A stretch of DNA of 64,000 nt, taken from contig NZ_RQWN01000001.1 of NCBI RefSeq assembly GCF_003977755.1, positions 124,001-188,000 on the forward strand, read 5' to 3'. This document shows, piece after piece, positions 28,056-35,156 of this stretch; position 1 is the first letter of the stretch, and the number at the start of each line of letters is the position of its first letter. The notes below the pieces were generated by a model. The model worked only from the letters and a program-made list of their open reading frames with translations. It did not search any database and was not told where the DNA came from. The translations under genes and the position numbers were made by a program. The DNA comes from Haloterrigena salifodinae (GTDB lineage: Archaea > Halobacteriota > Halobacteria > Halobacteriales > Natrialbaceae).

Positions 28056-29225
28056 TTAGAACGCCCGCTTGATCTTCTCGAAGAAGCCTTCGTTGACCTC
28101 GATCTCGTCGCCGCCGGCCTCGGCGAACGCCTCGAGGGCCTCGCGCTGTTCCTCGTTCAGGCTCTCGGGGGTGACGATCTGCACCTGCACGTGGAGGTCG
28201 CCGTGCCCGCGGCCGCGCAGTCGGGGCATCCCCTCGCCCTCGAGGCGGAAGGTCTCGCCGCTCTGGGTTCCCTTCGGGATGTCGAGTTCGACGGCGCTGG
28301 AAAGCGTCGGGATTTCGACGGTGTCGCCGAAGGTGGCCTGCGGGAACGAGATGGGGAGCCGATACTGGAGGTCGTCGCCCTCGCGTTCGAACTCCTCGTG
28401 GTCCTGAACCGAGACGTCGATCAGGAGGTCGCCGTGCCGGCCGCCTTCGGGACTCGGCGCGCCCTCGCGCTCCATCCGAAGTGTCTGGCCCTCCTGAATA
28501 CCGGCGGGGACTTCGACGGTCAACTGGGCCTCGTTGCGGACGTAGCCCTCGCCCCGACACTCGTCGCAGGACTCGGAGTACAGTGTTCCGTCGCCTTCAC
28601 AGCGCGGACAGGTGGTCGTCTGCTGGACCCGGCCCAGCGGCGTCTGCTGGACCTGCGTCACCTGGCCCCGGCCCTGACACTCCGGACAGGTCTGGGAGTC
28701 CGCCTCCGGCGGATGGCCCTCGCCCTCACAGACGTCGCACTCCTCGGGTCGCTCGACGGTGAACTGCTTTTGAACGCCCTCGTAGGCCTCCTCTAAGTTG
28801 ATCTCGAGTTCGGTTCGCAGGTCCCGACCCTTGCGCGGTCGCCGGCGGCCGCGCCCGCCGCCACCGCCGAAGACCTGCTCGAAGATGTCGCCGAGACCGC
28901 CGCCGCCCATGCCGCCACCGCCGCCCATGCCGCCGAACGGGCCGCCGCCCATCCCGCCGGCACCGGCGCCGCCCTCGCTGGCGTCGAAGCCGTGTTTCTC
29001 GGCCTGTTCGTAGCGGTCGTGGCCCATGCGGTCGTAGGCCTGGCGCTTCTCCTCGTCGGTGAGGACCTTCTTCGCCTTCTGGATCTTCTTGAATTTCTCC
29101 TCGGCGTCGGGGTCGTCGCTCACGTCCGGATGATACTCGGTGGCCTTCTGCCGGTAGGCCTGTTTGATCTCCTCGGCGGACGCGTCGGCGTCAACACCGA
29201 GTACGTCGTAGAAGTCCTCGCTCAT
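28056..29225 (-). CDS. dnaJ: Chaperone DnaJ (Hsp40)
   Basis: A 389-residue co-chaperone that delivers clients to DnaK and triggers its ATPase. Residues 1-70 form the J domain with the HPD motif (EYHPDVSDDPDAEE). A Gly-rich linker follows (GGAGAGGMGGGPFGG, about 80-120). Then four CxxCxGxG zinc repeats (CDVCEGEG, CPECQGRG, CPRCEGDG, CDECRGEG) and the two C-terminal beta domains, ending at EKIKRAF. ATG 29225 (MSEDFYDVLG) is the correct start; ATG 29273 adds an unrelated leader. dnaK lies 366 nt upstream on the same strand. Confidence 0.97.
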   Translation of the reverse strand: MSEDFYDVLGVDADASAEEIKQAYRQKATEYHPDVSDDPDAEEKFKKIQKAKKVLTDEEKRQAYDRMGHDRYEQAEKHGFDASEGGAGAGGMGGGPFGGMGGGGGMGGGGLGDIFEQVFGGGGGRGRRRPRKGRDLRTELEINLEEAYEGVQKQFTVERPEECDVCEGEGHPPEADSQTCPECQGRGQVTQVQQTPLGRVQQTTTCPRCEGDGTLYSESCDECRGEGYVRNEAQLTVEVPAGIQEGQTLRMEREGAPSPEGGRHGDLLIDVSVQDHEEFEREGDDLQYRLPISFPQATFGDTVEIPTLSSAVELDIPKGTQSGETFRLEGEGMPRLRGRGHGDLHVQVQIVTPESLNEEQREALEAFAEAGGDEIEVNEGFFEKIKRAF

Positions 29226-29610
29226 TCGTTGTACACCGATTGTCGATTGAGACACTTGAAACGAACGTTCCACAAGTACCTTTTTTCGCCTCGGGATTCC
29301 TCGCTTCGCGAGGAACCGCTCGGCGCAAAAATCTACGCTAAAAAGGCCGCTCGCTCACTTCGTTCGCTCGCGGGTGTAGTGCTTACACCGCGACCGCTAG
29401 GTATGGTCTCTACAGAGGACTCGTCCTGTTAGTCCTCATCTTCGTCTACTTCGAAAAGTTCGCTTCGCTCACTTTTCGAAACTACGGAAGGCTCACTGCC
29501 GTCCGCCTTCCGAGCCGACGACTCGGACTCGAGTTACTCGTCCTCGTCGTCGACGTCGTCAGACTACGTCTGACGGGCTGAAGACGACGACTTACTCGTC
29601 GTCGTCTTCA
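29226..29610. repeat. Run of perfect hairpins between dnaK and dnaJ
   Basis: The 366-nt spacer contains no gene but at least six inverted repeats in a row: 29297-29304/29308-29315 (8 bp, TTCCTCGC arms), 29373-29378/29384-29389 (GGTGTA arms), 29450-29459/29471-29480 (10 bp, TTCGAAAAGT arms), 29485-29492/29505-29512 (CGGAAGGC arms), 29557-29564/29568-29575 (CGTCAGAC arms), and 29580-29590/29599-29609 (11 bp, spanning the dnaK stop codon). Loops repeat the words TCACT and TTCGCTC. The last hairpin may terminate the dnaK transcript; the rest look like a patchwork of small interspersed palindromes. The dnaJ promoter must lie at the lower-coordinate edge. Confidence 0.75.
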
Positions 29611-31514
29611 ACGTCTTCGAAGTCCGCGTCGACGAACTCCTCGTCTTCGCCGCCGGCCGCACCAGCGTCGGGACCGGGGTTCGGGCCGCCGCCCATGCCG
29701 CCGGGGCCGCCGGCGGCTGCGCCGCCTGCGGCGCCACCGGCCGCACCGCCAGCGCCGGCGCCCGCTGCGCCGGCCTCCTGATGGATCTGCTTGCCGATCT
29801 CCTGGAGTTCCTTGCTCAGGTCCTCGGTTGCGGCCTCGATGTCCTCGGCGTCGGCGTCGCCGTCGTCGATCGTCTCCTCGAGGTCCTCGATCGCGGCCTC
29901 GATGTCGGCGCGGAGATCGTCGTCGACCTCCTCGTCGTTCTCCTCGAGGAGGGTCTCGGCGCGCTGGATCGTCGCCTCGGCGGTGTTGCGAGCCTCGATG
30001 CGCTCGCGTTTCTCCTTGTCCTCCTCGGCGTGTTTCTCGGCTTCCTCCTGCATCTTCTCGATCTCGGAGTCGGAGAGCCCGGCGCCGCCCTCGATGGTGA
30101 TCTCCTCGCTCTCGCCGGAGCCCTTGTCCTCGGCGGAGACGTTGACGATCCCGTTCTCGTCGATGGAGAACGTGACCTCGATCTGGGGCGTTCCGGCGGG
30201 GGCTGGCGGGATGCCGGTCAGGTGGAACTCGCCGAGCAGTTCGTTCTTCTCGGCCAGTTCGCGCTCGCCCTGGAAGACCCGGACCTGCACGGAGGTCTGG
30301 TTGTCTGCCGCCGTGGTGAAGATCTTCGACTCCTCGGTCGGGATCGTCGTGTTCTTCTCGATGAGGCGCTCGAAGAGACCGCCCTTGACCTCGATACCGA
30401 GCGAGAGGGGCGTGACGTCGAGCAGGACGATGTCGTCGACCTCGCCGCCCAGCACGCCGCCCTGGATCGCCGCGCCCAGTGCGACGGCCTCGTCGGGGTT
30501 GACGTTCTTCTGGGGCTCTTTGCCCGTCAGTTCCTCGACCTTCTCCTCGACCTGGGGCATGCGGGTGGAACCGCCGACGAGGAGGACCTCGTCGATATCG
30601 TCCTTCTCGTAGCCCGCGTCATCAAGGGCCTGCTCGGTGGGCTCGACGGTGCGGTCGATGAGGTCGCTGGTCAGCGACTCGAACTTGGCGCGGGTGAGCG
30701 ACTCCTCGAGGTGGATGGGGCCGTCGTCGGTCGCCGTGATGAACGGCAGGTTGATCTCGGTCTCCTTGCGCGAGGAGAGTTCGATCTTGGCCTCCTCGGC
30801 GGCGTCCTTGAGCCGCTGGAGGGCCTGTCGGTCGTCGCGGAGGTCGATACCGTGTTCCGCCTCGAACTCCTCGGCGAGCCAGTCGATGATCGCCTCGTCC
30901 CAGTCGTCGCCGCCGAGGTCGTTGTCGCCGTTGGTCGCGACGACCTCGTAGACGCCGCCGCCGAGATCGAGAATGGAGACGTCGAACGTCCCGCCGCCGA
31001 GGTCGTAGACGAGAACGGTCTGGTCGGAATCGTCGTCGAGGCCGTAGGCCATCGAGGCGGCCGTCGGCTCGTTGATGATGCGCTCGACCTCAAAGCCGGC
31101 GATCTCGCCGGCGTCCTTGGTCGCCTGGCGCTGTCGGTCCGAGAAGTACGCCGGGACCGTGATGACGGCCTTCTCGATCTCGTCGCCCAGATAGTCCTCG
31201 GCGTCGCGCTTGATCTTCTGGAGGATCATCGCCGAGATCTGTTCGGGCGTGTACTCCTCGTCCTCGATCTCGACGGTGTAGTCCTCTTCGCCGATGTGGC
31301 GCTTGATCGACTGGATCGTCTTCTCGGGGTTCTGAACGGCCTGGTTCTTCGCCGGTTTCCCGACGAGTCGCTCGTCGTCGGTAAAGCCGACGACGGAGGG
31401 CGTCGTCCGTTCGCCTTCGGAGTTGACGATGATCTCCGGATCGCCGCCTTCCATTACTGCAAAGGCGCTGTTCGTCGTCCCAAGGTCGATTCCGAGAATC
31501 TTGTTGCTCGCCAT
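29592..31514 (-). CDS. dnaK: Chaperone DnaK (Hsp70)
   Basis: A 640-residue ATP-dependent chaperone. The actin-like ATPase shows [14 protein letters not shown] at the start, [31 protein letters not shown] and [10 protein letters not shown]. The substrate-binding domain ([14 protein letters not shown]) and helical lid follow, ending in a Gly/Ala/Pro-rich stretch and an acidic tail [14 protein letters not shown], as is usual in haloarchaea. The start ATG 31514 has a TATA box at the proper distance. Gene order grpE-dnaK-dnaJ on the minus strand. Confidence 0.98.
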   Translation of the reverse strand: MASNKILGIDLGTTNSAFAVMEGGDPEIIVNSEGERTTPSVVGFTDDERLVGKPAKNQAVQNPEKTIQSIKRHIGEEDYTVEIEDEEYTPEQISAMILQKIKRDAEDYLGDEIEKAVITVPAYFSDRQRQATKDAGEIAGFEVERIINEPTAASMAYGLDDDSDQTVLVYDLGGGTFDVSILDLGGGVYEVVATNGDNDLGGDDWDEAIIDWLAEEFEAEHGIDLRDDRQALQRLKDAAEEAKIELSSRKETEINLPFITATDDGPIHLEESLTRAKFESLTSDLIDRTVEPTEQALDDAGYEKDDIDEVLLVGGSTRMPQVEEKVEELTGKEPQKNVNPDEAVALGAAIQGGVLGGEVDDIVLLDVTPLSLGIEVKGGLFERLIEKNTTIPTEESKIFTTAADNQTSVQVRVFQGERELAEKNELLGEFHLTGIPPAPAGTPQIEVTFSIDENGIVNVSAEDKGSGESEEITIEGGAGLSDSEIEKMQEEAEKHAEEDKEKRERIEARNTAEATIQRAETLLEENDEEVDDDLRADIEAAIEDLEETIDDGDADAEDIEAATEDLSKELQEIGKQIHQEAGAAGAGAGGAAGGAAGGAAAGGPGGMGGGPNPGPDAGAAGGEDEEFVDADFEDVEDDDE

Positions 31515-31540
31515 CGTGGAGGGCTATTGTGCGCACTTTG

Positions 31541-31547
31541 TTTTAAA
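31541..31547 (-). promoter_or_regulatory. TATA box of dnaK
   Basis: TTTAAAA on the minus strand, centred about 30 nt before the ATG at 31514. It predicts a leaderless or nearly leaderless dnaK transcript, so dnaK can be transcribed separately from grpE. Confidence 0.65.
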
Positions 31548-31715
31548 GGTTACTAGGGAATATCGGGGGCCGAATAAAATCTCCCGAACGGGTTATAGAG
31601 GCCACTCTAACGGCCCAAAACGCGATCTTGTGAATATGACACGAAGTCGAAAAACGGCCGATAATCGACGCGAAATCGCCGAGAGAAATGGTAGATTTCT
31701 ATCCAGTCTGCAACC

Positions 31716-32801
31716 TTACTCCGAGTCGGCGGTCGCTTCGTCGTCGCCCTCCGTCTGACCGTCCTCGTCTGCGACCTCGCCGCCGAGTTCGATCGCACCT
31801 TCGCTCTCGTCGTCCGATTCGTCCCCGTCGGAATCGGCCGTCGATCCGTCGTCCACAGCCTCGTCGCTTTCGTCCGTCGCGTCGTCCTCGCCGTCTTCGG
31901 CCTCGAGTTCGCCGTTGGAAACGGTCACCTGCGCGTTCTGGATGACCTTGTCGCCCATCTCGTAGCCGGGTGTGTAGACGTCGGCGACGGTCCCTTCGGG
32001 CTGGGCGCTGTCAACCTGCATCATGACCTCGTGGCGCTGCGGATCGGTCTCGGTGCCGGGTTCGGGATCGATCTCCGAGACGTTCTCGTCCTCGAGGATG
32101 CGGTCGAACTCCCTGAGGGTCATCTCGACGCCCTCGCGGAGGCTGTCGGCGTCGTCGCTGTCCTCCTCGAGGGCGCGTTTCAGGTTGTCCCGGACGCCGA
32201 GCAGTCGTTCGACGAGGTCCTCGGTCGCGCGGTCCTTGATCTGCTCCTGGCGCTTCTTGGCCCGCTTCTTGTAGTTCTGGAAGTCGGCCTGTTTGCGCTT
32301 CAGCCGGCTCTTCAGGTCCTCGACCTCGTCTTCGGTCTCTTCGAGTCGCTCCTCGCGGGCCTCGAGTTCGTCCTGGAGGTCCTCGATCGTCGCGGCCTGT
32401 TCCTCGACGCGTTCGGTCAGGTCCTCGAGTTCCTCGCGCTGGTCGGAGACGGTCCCATTCAGGTCCCGGGCCTCCTCGACGATGGCGTTGATCTTGTGCG
32501 CGAGTTCGTCGTCGTACTCCGTGACGCGATCGAGGAGTTGCTGGACGTCGTCGCTCGTTTCGGGTCGCGACGCCGTCTCGCCGGTCGCGTCCGCGCTCGA
32601 TTCGTCGCCCGCGTGCTCCTCCGAGCCCTCGCCGGCGGCCGACGAGTTCGACGAGTCGGTCTCCGTCTTCGTCGCGTCGGCGTTGACGGCCGATTCGTCG
32701 GCGTCCGTCGTCGATTCGCTGTCGGACGGATCGGCGTCGCCGGAGTGGTCCTCGGACGGGACACCCTGGGCGGGAGCGTCCGTGCCCTCGTCTTCGCTCA
32801 T
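31716..32801 (-). CDS. grpE: Nucleotide exchange factor GrpE with long acidic extensions
   Basis: A 361-residue protein that exchanges ADP for ATP on DnaK. The conserved core (about residues 150-285) has the long coiled coil (LTERVEEQAATIEDLQDEL..., with FQNYKKRAKKRQEQIKD) and the C-terminal beta domain (RHEVMMQVDSAQPEGTVADVYTPGYEMGDKVIQNAQVTVS). About 85 N-terminal and 65 C-terminal residues are acidic, Ser/Asp/Glu-rich low complexity, so it is much longer than bacterial GrpE (about 200). ATG 32801 (MSEDEGT) is supported by a TATA box. Confidence 0.95.
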   Translation of the reverse strand: MSEDEGTDAPAQGVPSEDHSGDADPSDSESTTDADESAVNADATKTETDSSNSSAAGEGSEEHAGDESSADATGETASRPETSDDVQQLLDRVTEYDDELAHKINAIVEEARDLNGTVSDQREELEDLTERVEEQAATIEDLQDELEAREERLEETEDEVEDLKSRLKRKQADFQNYKKRAKKRQEQIKDRATEDLVERLLGVRDNLKRALEEDSDDADSLREGVEMTLREFDRILEDENVSEIDPEPGTETDPQRHEVMMQVDSAQPEGTVADVYTPGYEMGDKVIQNAQVTVSNGELEAEDGEDDATDESDEAVDDGSTADSDGDESDDESEGAIELGGEVADEDGQTEGDDEATADSE

Positions 32802-32822
32802 GTGGCTGTCAACGAACAGCGG

Positions 32823-32830
32823 TAATAAAA
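32823..32830 (-). promoter_or_regulatory. TATA box of grpE
   Basis: On the minus strand TTTTATTA, centred 25-26 nt before ATG 32801; leaderless spacing. Confidence 0.6.
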
Positions 32831-32873
32831 GGGTTGAGGTACCGTGATCGTCGTCCCGCCCGTCGCCAGCCCG

Positions 32874-32882
32874 ACAGTATTT
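32874..32882 (+). promoter_or_regulatory. TATA-like box of the XPB helicase gene
   Basis: CAGTATTTG centred about 30 nt before GTG 32908. It overlaps the alternative TTG start at 32881, which is therefore unlikely to be used. Confidence 0.45.
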
Positions 32883-32907
32883 GGTCGTTCGGCCGCGAGT
32901 AGGGACC

Positions 32908-34368
32908 GTGACGCGGCCCCAGAACGACCGTCCGGAGTCACCGCCGATCGCGCTCCGGTACGAGGACGGCACCGTCCGGATCGACGACCTCGAGAGCGAC
33001 GCCCTCGACGCCGTCCGCGAGGCGGTCCCCGACCTCGCGGCCGATCCGCGCACCGACGGGCGGCGCGTTCCCGCGTTTCGCTACGCCGACCTTCGGGCTG
33101 CCCTGGTGGACGCGACCGCGGACGCCGACCGAATCGACGACCGAGTGCTGGAACTCGAGTCCCTTCCGGACCTCCACTCGGCGTACGAACTCCGCGAGTA
33201 TCAACACGAGGCGCTGTCGGCGTGGCTCGAGACGGACCGCTGGCGCGATGGCCTCGGATCCGGGGCCGGACCGGCCCCGGAACGAGCGCCCGCAGGCGTC
33301 CTCGAACTCCCGACGGGCAGCGGCAAGACGGTCATCGCGTTGAAGGCGATCGAGCGCCTCTCGGTGCCGACGCTCGTCGTCGTGCCGACGATCGACCTCC
33401 TCGAGCAGTGGCAGCGCGAACTCGAGCGGGAGTTTCGGTGTCCGATCGGACGCTTCGGCGGAGGCGAGCAGCGCCTCGAGCCGATCACGGTCTCGACGTA
33501 CGACTCGGCATACCTGAAGGCCGACTCGGTCGGCGACCGCTTCGGACTGGTCGTCTTCGACGAGGTCCACCACCTCGGAGGCGAGGGCTACCGCGAGATC
33601 GGGCGCCTGCTCGCGGCGCCCGCCCGCCTCGGACTCACGGCGACGTTCGAACGCCCCGACGGCGCCCACGAGGTGATCGCGGAGATCGTCGGGCCGCTCG
33701 TCCACCGCGTCGGGGCCGACGAACTGGCGGGCGACCACCTGGCGAACTACGATATCAAGCGCCTCGCGGTGTCGCTGACACCCGACGAGCGCGAGGCCTA
33801 CGAGCGCAACCAGGAGGTGTTCACCGACTACCTCGCCCGATCGGGGATCGAGATGCGCAGCGGCTCGGACTATCAGGAACTGGTCAAGCGGTCGGGATCG
33901 GATCCCGAGGCCCGCGAGGCCCTGCTCGCTCGCCAGCGCGCACGGGAGCTTATGTTCGGCAGCGCGGCCAAACTCGAGGCCCTCGAGGGGATCCTCGACG
34001 ACCACCGCGGCGAGCGGACGATCGTCTTCACGGCCCACAACGACCTCGCGTACGACGTCAGCGAACGATTTCTGATACCGACGATCACCCACCAGACCGG
34101 CGCCGCCGAGCGACGGGAGATCTTAGAGCGCTTTCGGGAGGGGACCTACACCCGGATCGCGACCTCGAACGTCTTGGACGAGGGGGTCGACGTCCCCGAC
34201 GCGTCGGTCGCGGTGGTGCTCTCGGGTAGCGGCAGCGAGCGGGAGTTCACCCAGCGACTCGGTCGAATTCTCCGTCCGAAAACCGACGGCGGTCGTGCAC
34301 TCCTTTACGAAGTCGTCGCCGAGAACACGGGCGAGGAACGCATCGCGGGCCGGCGTCGCGACCGCTGA
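32908..34368 (+). CDS. rad25: XPB/Rad25-family DNA helicase
   Basis: A 486-residue superfamily 2 helicase. The N-terminal part (about 1-90) is the small damage-recognition-like domain. Motif I ELPTGSGKT, motif II VVFDEVHHL (DEVH), motif III LGLTATFERPDG, motif V TSNVLDEGVDVPDAS and motif VI QRLGRILRP are complete. The acidic RED-type segment (TFERPDGAHE) follows motif III. In archaea XPB acts with the nuclease Bax1; here the Bax1/DUF790 gene is at 45354, about 11 kb away. GTG 32908 is chosen from the TATA position. Confidence 0.93.
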   Translation: MTRPQNDRPESPPIALRYEDGTVRIDDLESDALDAVREAVPDLAADPRTDGRRVPAFRYADLRAALVDATADADRIDDRVLELESLPDLHSAYELREYQHEALSAWLETDRWRDGLGSGAGPAPERAPAGVLELPTGSGKTVIALKAIERLSVPTLVVVPTIDLLEQWQRELEREFRCPIGRFGGGEQRLEPITVSTYDSAYLKADSVGDRFGLVVFDEVHHLGGEGYREIGRLLAAPARLGLTATFERPDGAHEVIAEIVGPLVHRVGADELAGDHLANYDIKRLAVSLTPDEREAYERNQEVFTDYLARSGIEMRSGSDYQELVKRSGSDPEAREALLARQRARELMFGSAAKLEALEGILDDHRGERTIVFTAHNDLAYDVSERFLIPTITHQTGAAERREILERFREGTYTRIATSNVLDEGVDVPDASVAVVLSGSGSEREFTQRLGRILRPKTDGGRALLYEVVAENTGEERIAGRRRDR

Positions 34369-34534
34369 TTCCGATCGCACTCCGCCCGATTTCGATGACC
34401 GAGACGTGCTCGCTGACCGGCAGGTATCAGCAGCGTCTTCGGCGTCGACGGAGCTTCTGCGTCGACGAAGCGCGAACGTAGCACCGGCGCCGAACTGCGA
34501 CGCTCATTTCTCCGCCTCGTGATAGGTCGACAAC
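34369..34534. other. Intergenic sequence after XPB
   Basis: No gene is seen. Sequence from here to 34997 has decayed coding character and merges with the two fossils described next. Confidence 0.35.
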
Positions 34535-34640
34535 ATGATCCGGATCGGGATTCAACTGTACACGCTACGAGACCGACGACGCGCTGTCGATTGAACTCGA
34601 CGTCTGTTGGGCGACCGCGGCGGGGCACGGACGCTCGCAG
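34535..34640 (+). pseudogene. Sugar-phosphate isomerase/epimerase fossil, copy A
   Basis: ATG 34535 encodes MIRIGIQLYTLRDRR, the typical N-terminus of xylose-isomerase-like TIM-barrel sugar phosphate isomerases, then a stop at 34592. In another frame the sequence continues as DDALSIELDVCWATAAGHG, which belongs near residue 170 of the family. So most of the gene has been deleted and the frame lost. The second part closely matches DDSLLIELDVGWAAAAGHD at about 41070-41130 (copy B). Confidence 0.65.
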
Positions 34641-34654
34641 CGGTTCGCGATCGG

Positions 34655-34935
34655 TCTTCGGGGCACGCGACGGCTCGCTCAACAGCATGCGCGCCCACTC
34701 GCTCGTCCGCACGCCGTTCGTCACGGGATCGGACAGTCCGTAGACGACTAGCAGCGCGGCCGCGCAGTGGACCCGGTGGACCAGTTGCGGCGCGACCAGT
34801 TCGACGATCGGACCGCCGATCACCGCGAGGACGAGCCCGGCGACGGTGACGAGGACGAATTATCGGTAGGCCGTCACGGACGCCTTGAGCGAGCGGAGAT
34901 ACAGGAACTCGAGGGCGACGATCGGACCGCCTCAA
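34655..34935 (-). pseudogene. Membrane winged-helix protein fossil, copy A
   Basis: The minus strand matches the gene at 41447-42028 over its central part: GGPIVELVAPQLVH, AALLVVYGL, DPVTN.VRT.EW. The frame shifts upstream of the GGPIVEL segment, and the C-terminal winged-helix region is missing. The DNA match extends from about 34660 to 34930 against 41720 to 41980. It faces the isomerase fossil just as in copy B. Confidence 0.7.
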
Positions 34936-34965
34936 TGCGGGCGCGAACCGGCGATGCATGCTGAT

Positions 34966-34974
34966 TGTTTACCT
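34966..34974 (+). promoter_or_regulatory. TATA box before the 52-aa membrane peptide
   Basis: TGTTTACCT centred about 28 nt before ATG 34998, predicting a leaderless transcript that begins with the small gene and runs into the permease. Confidence 0.55.
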
Positions 34975-34997
34975 ATCCCTGGGTTGAATAGCTAACA

Positions 34998-35156
34998 ATG
35001 GTTTCGACGCTGGTACTCGGAGCCGTCCTCACGCTGCTGGCGTGGGTGTGGCTCCAGCTCGCCGTTCTTCACGGAAAATACGTCGTCGATAAGATCGCCG
35101 CGGGCGAGTACCGGAAGGGGCCTCTGGACCGACCCGACGGAGAGGAGTCGCCATGA
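34998..35156 (+). CDS. Small single-span membrane protein coupled to the APC permease
   Basis: A 52-residue protein: MVSTLVLGAVLTLLAWVWLQ gives one transmembrane helix, followed by a short polar tail (HGKYVVDKIAAGEYRKGPL...). Its stop codon overlaps the permease start as ATGA (35153-35156), so the two are translationally coupled. A purine-rich GGAGAGGAG within its last codons can serve as ribosome-binding site for the permease. A TATA box sits 28 nt upstream. The tight coupling suggests a small subunit or regulator of the transporter; this is inference. Confidence 0.7.
   Translation: MVSTLVLGAVLTLLAWVWLQLAVLHGKYVVDKIAAGEYRKGPLDRPDGEESP

Noticed and set aside
29781-31556. A 591-residue plus-strand frame
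   Set aside because: It is the antisense shadow of dnaK, caused by codon bias at high GC.
34305-34823. A 172-residue minus-strand frame taken as an intact gene
   Set aside because: Only its first 50 or so residues match the membrane winged-helix gene; the rest is antisense to the XPB tail and to spacer, so it is treated as part of a pseudogene.
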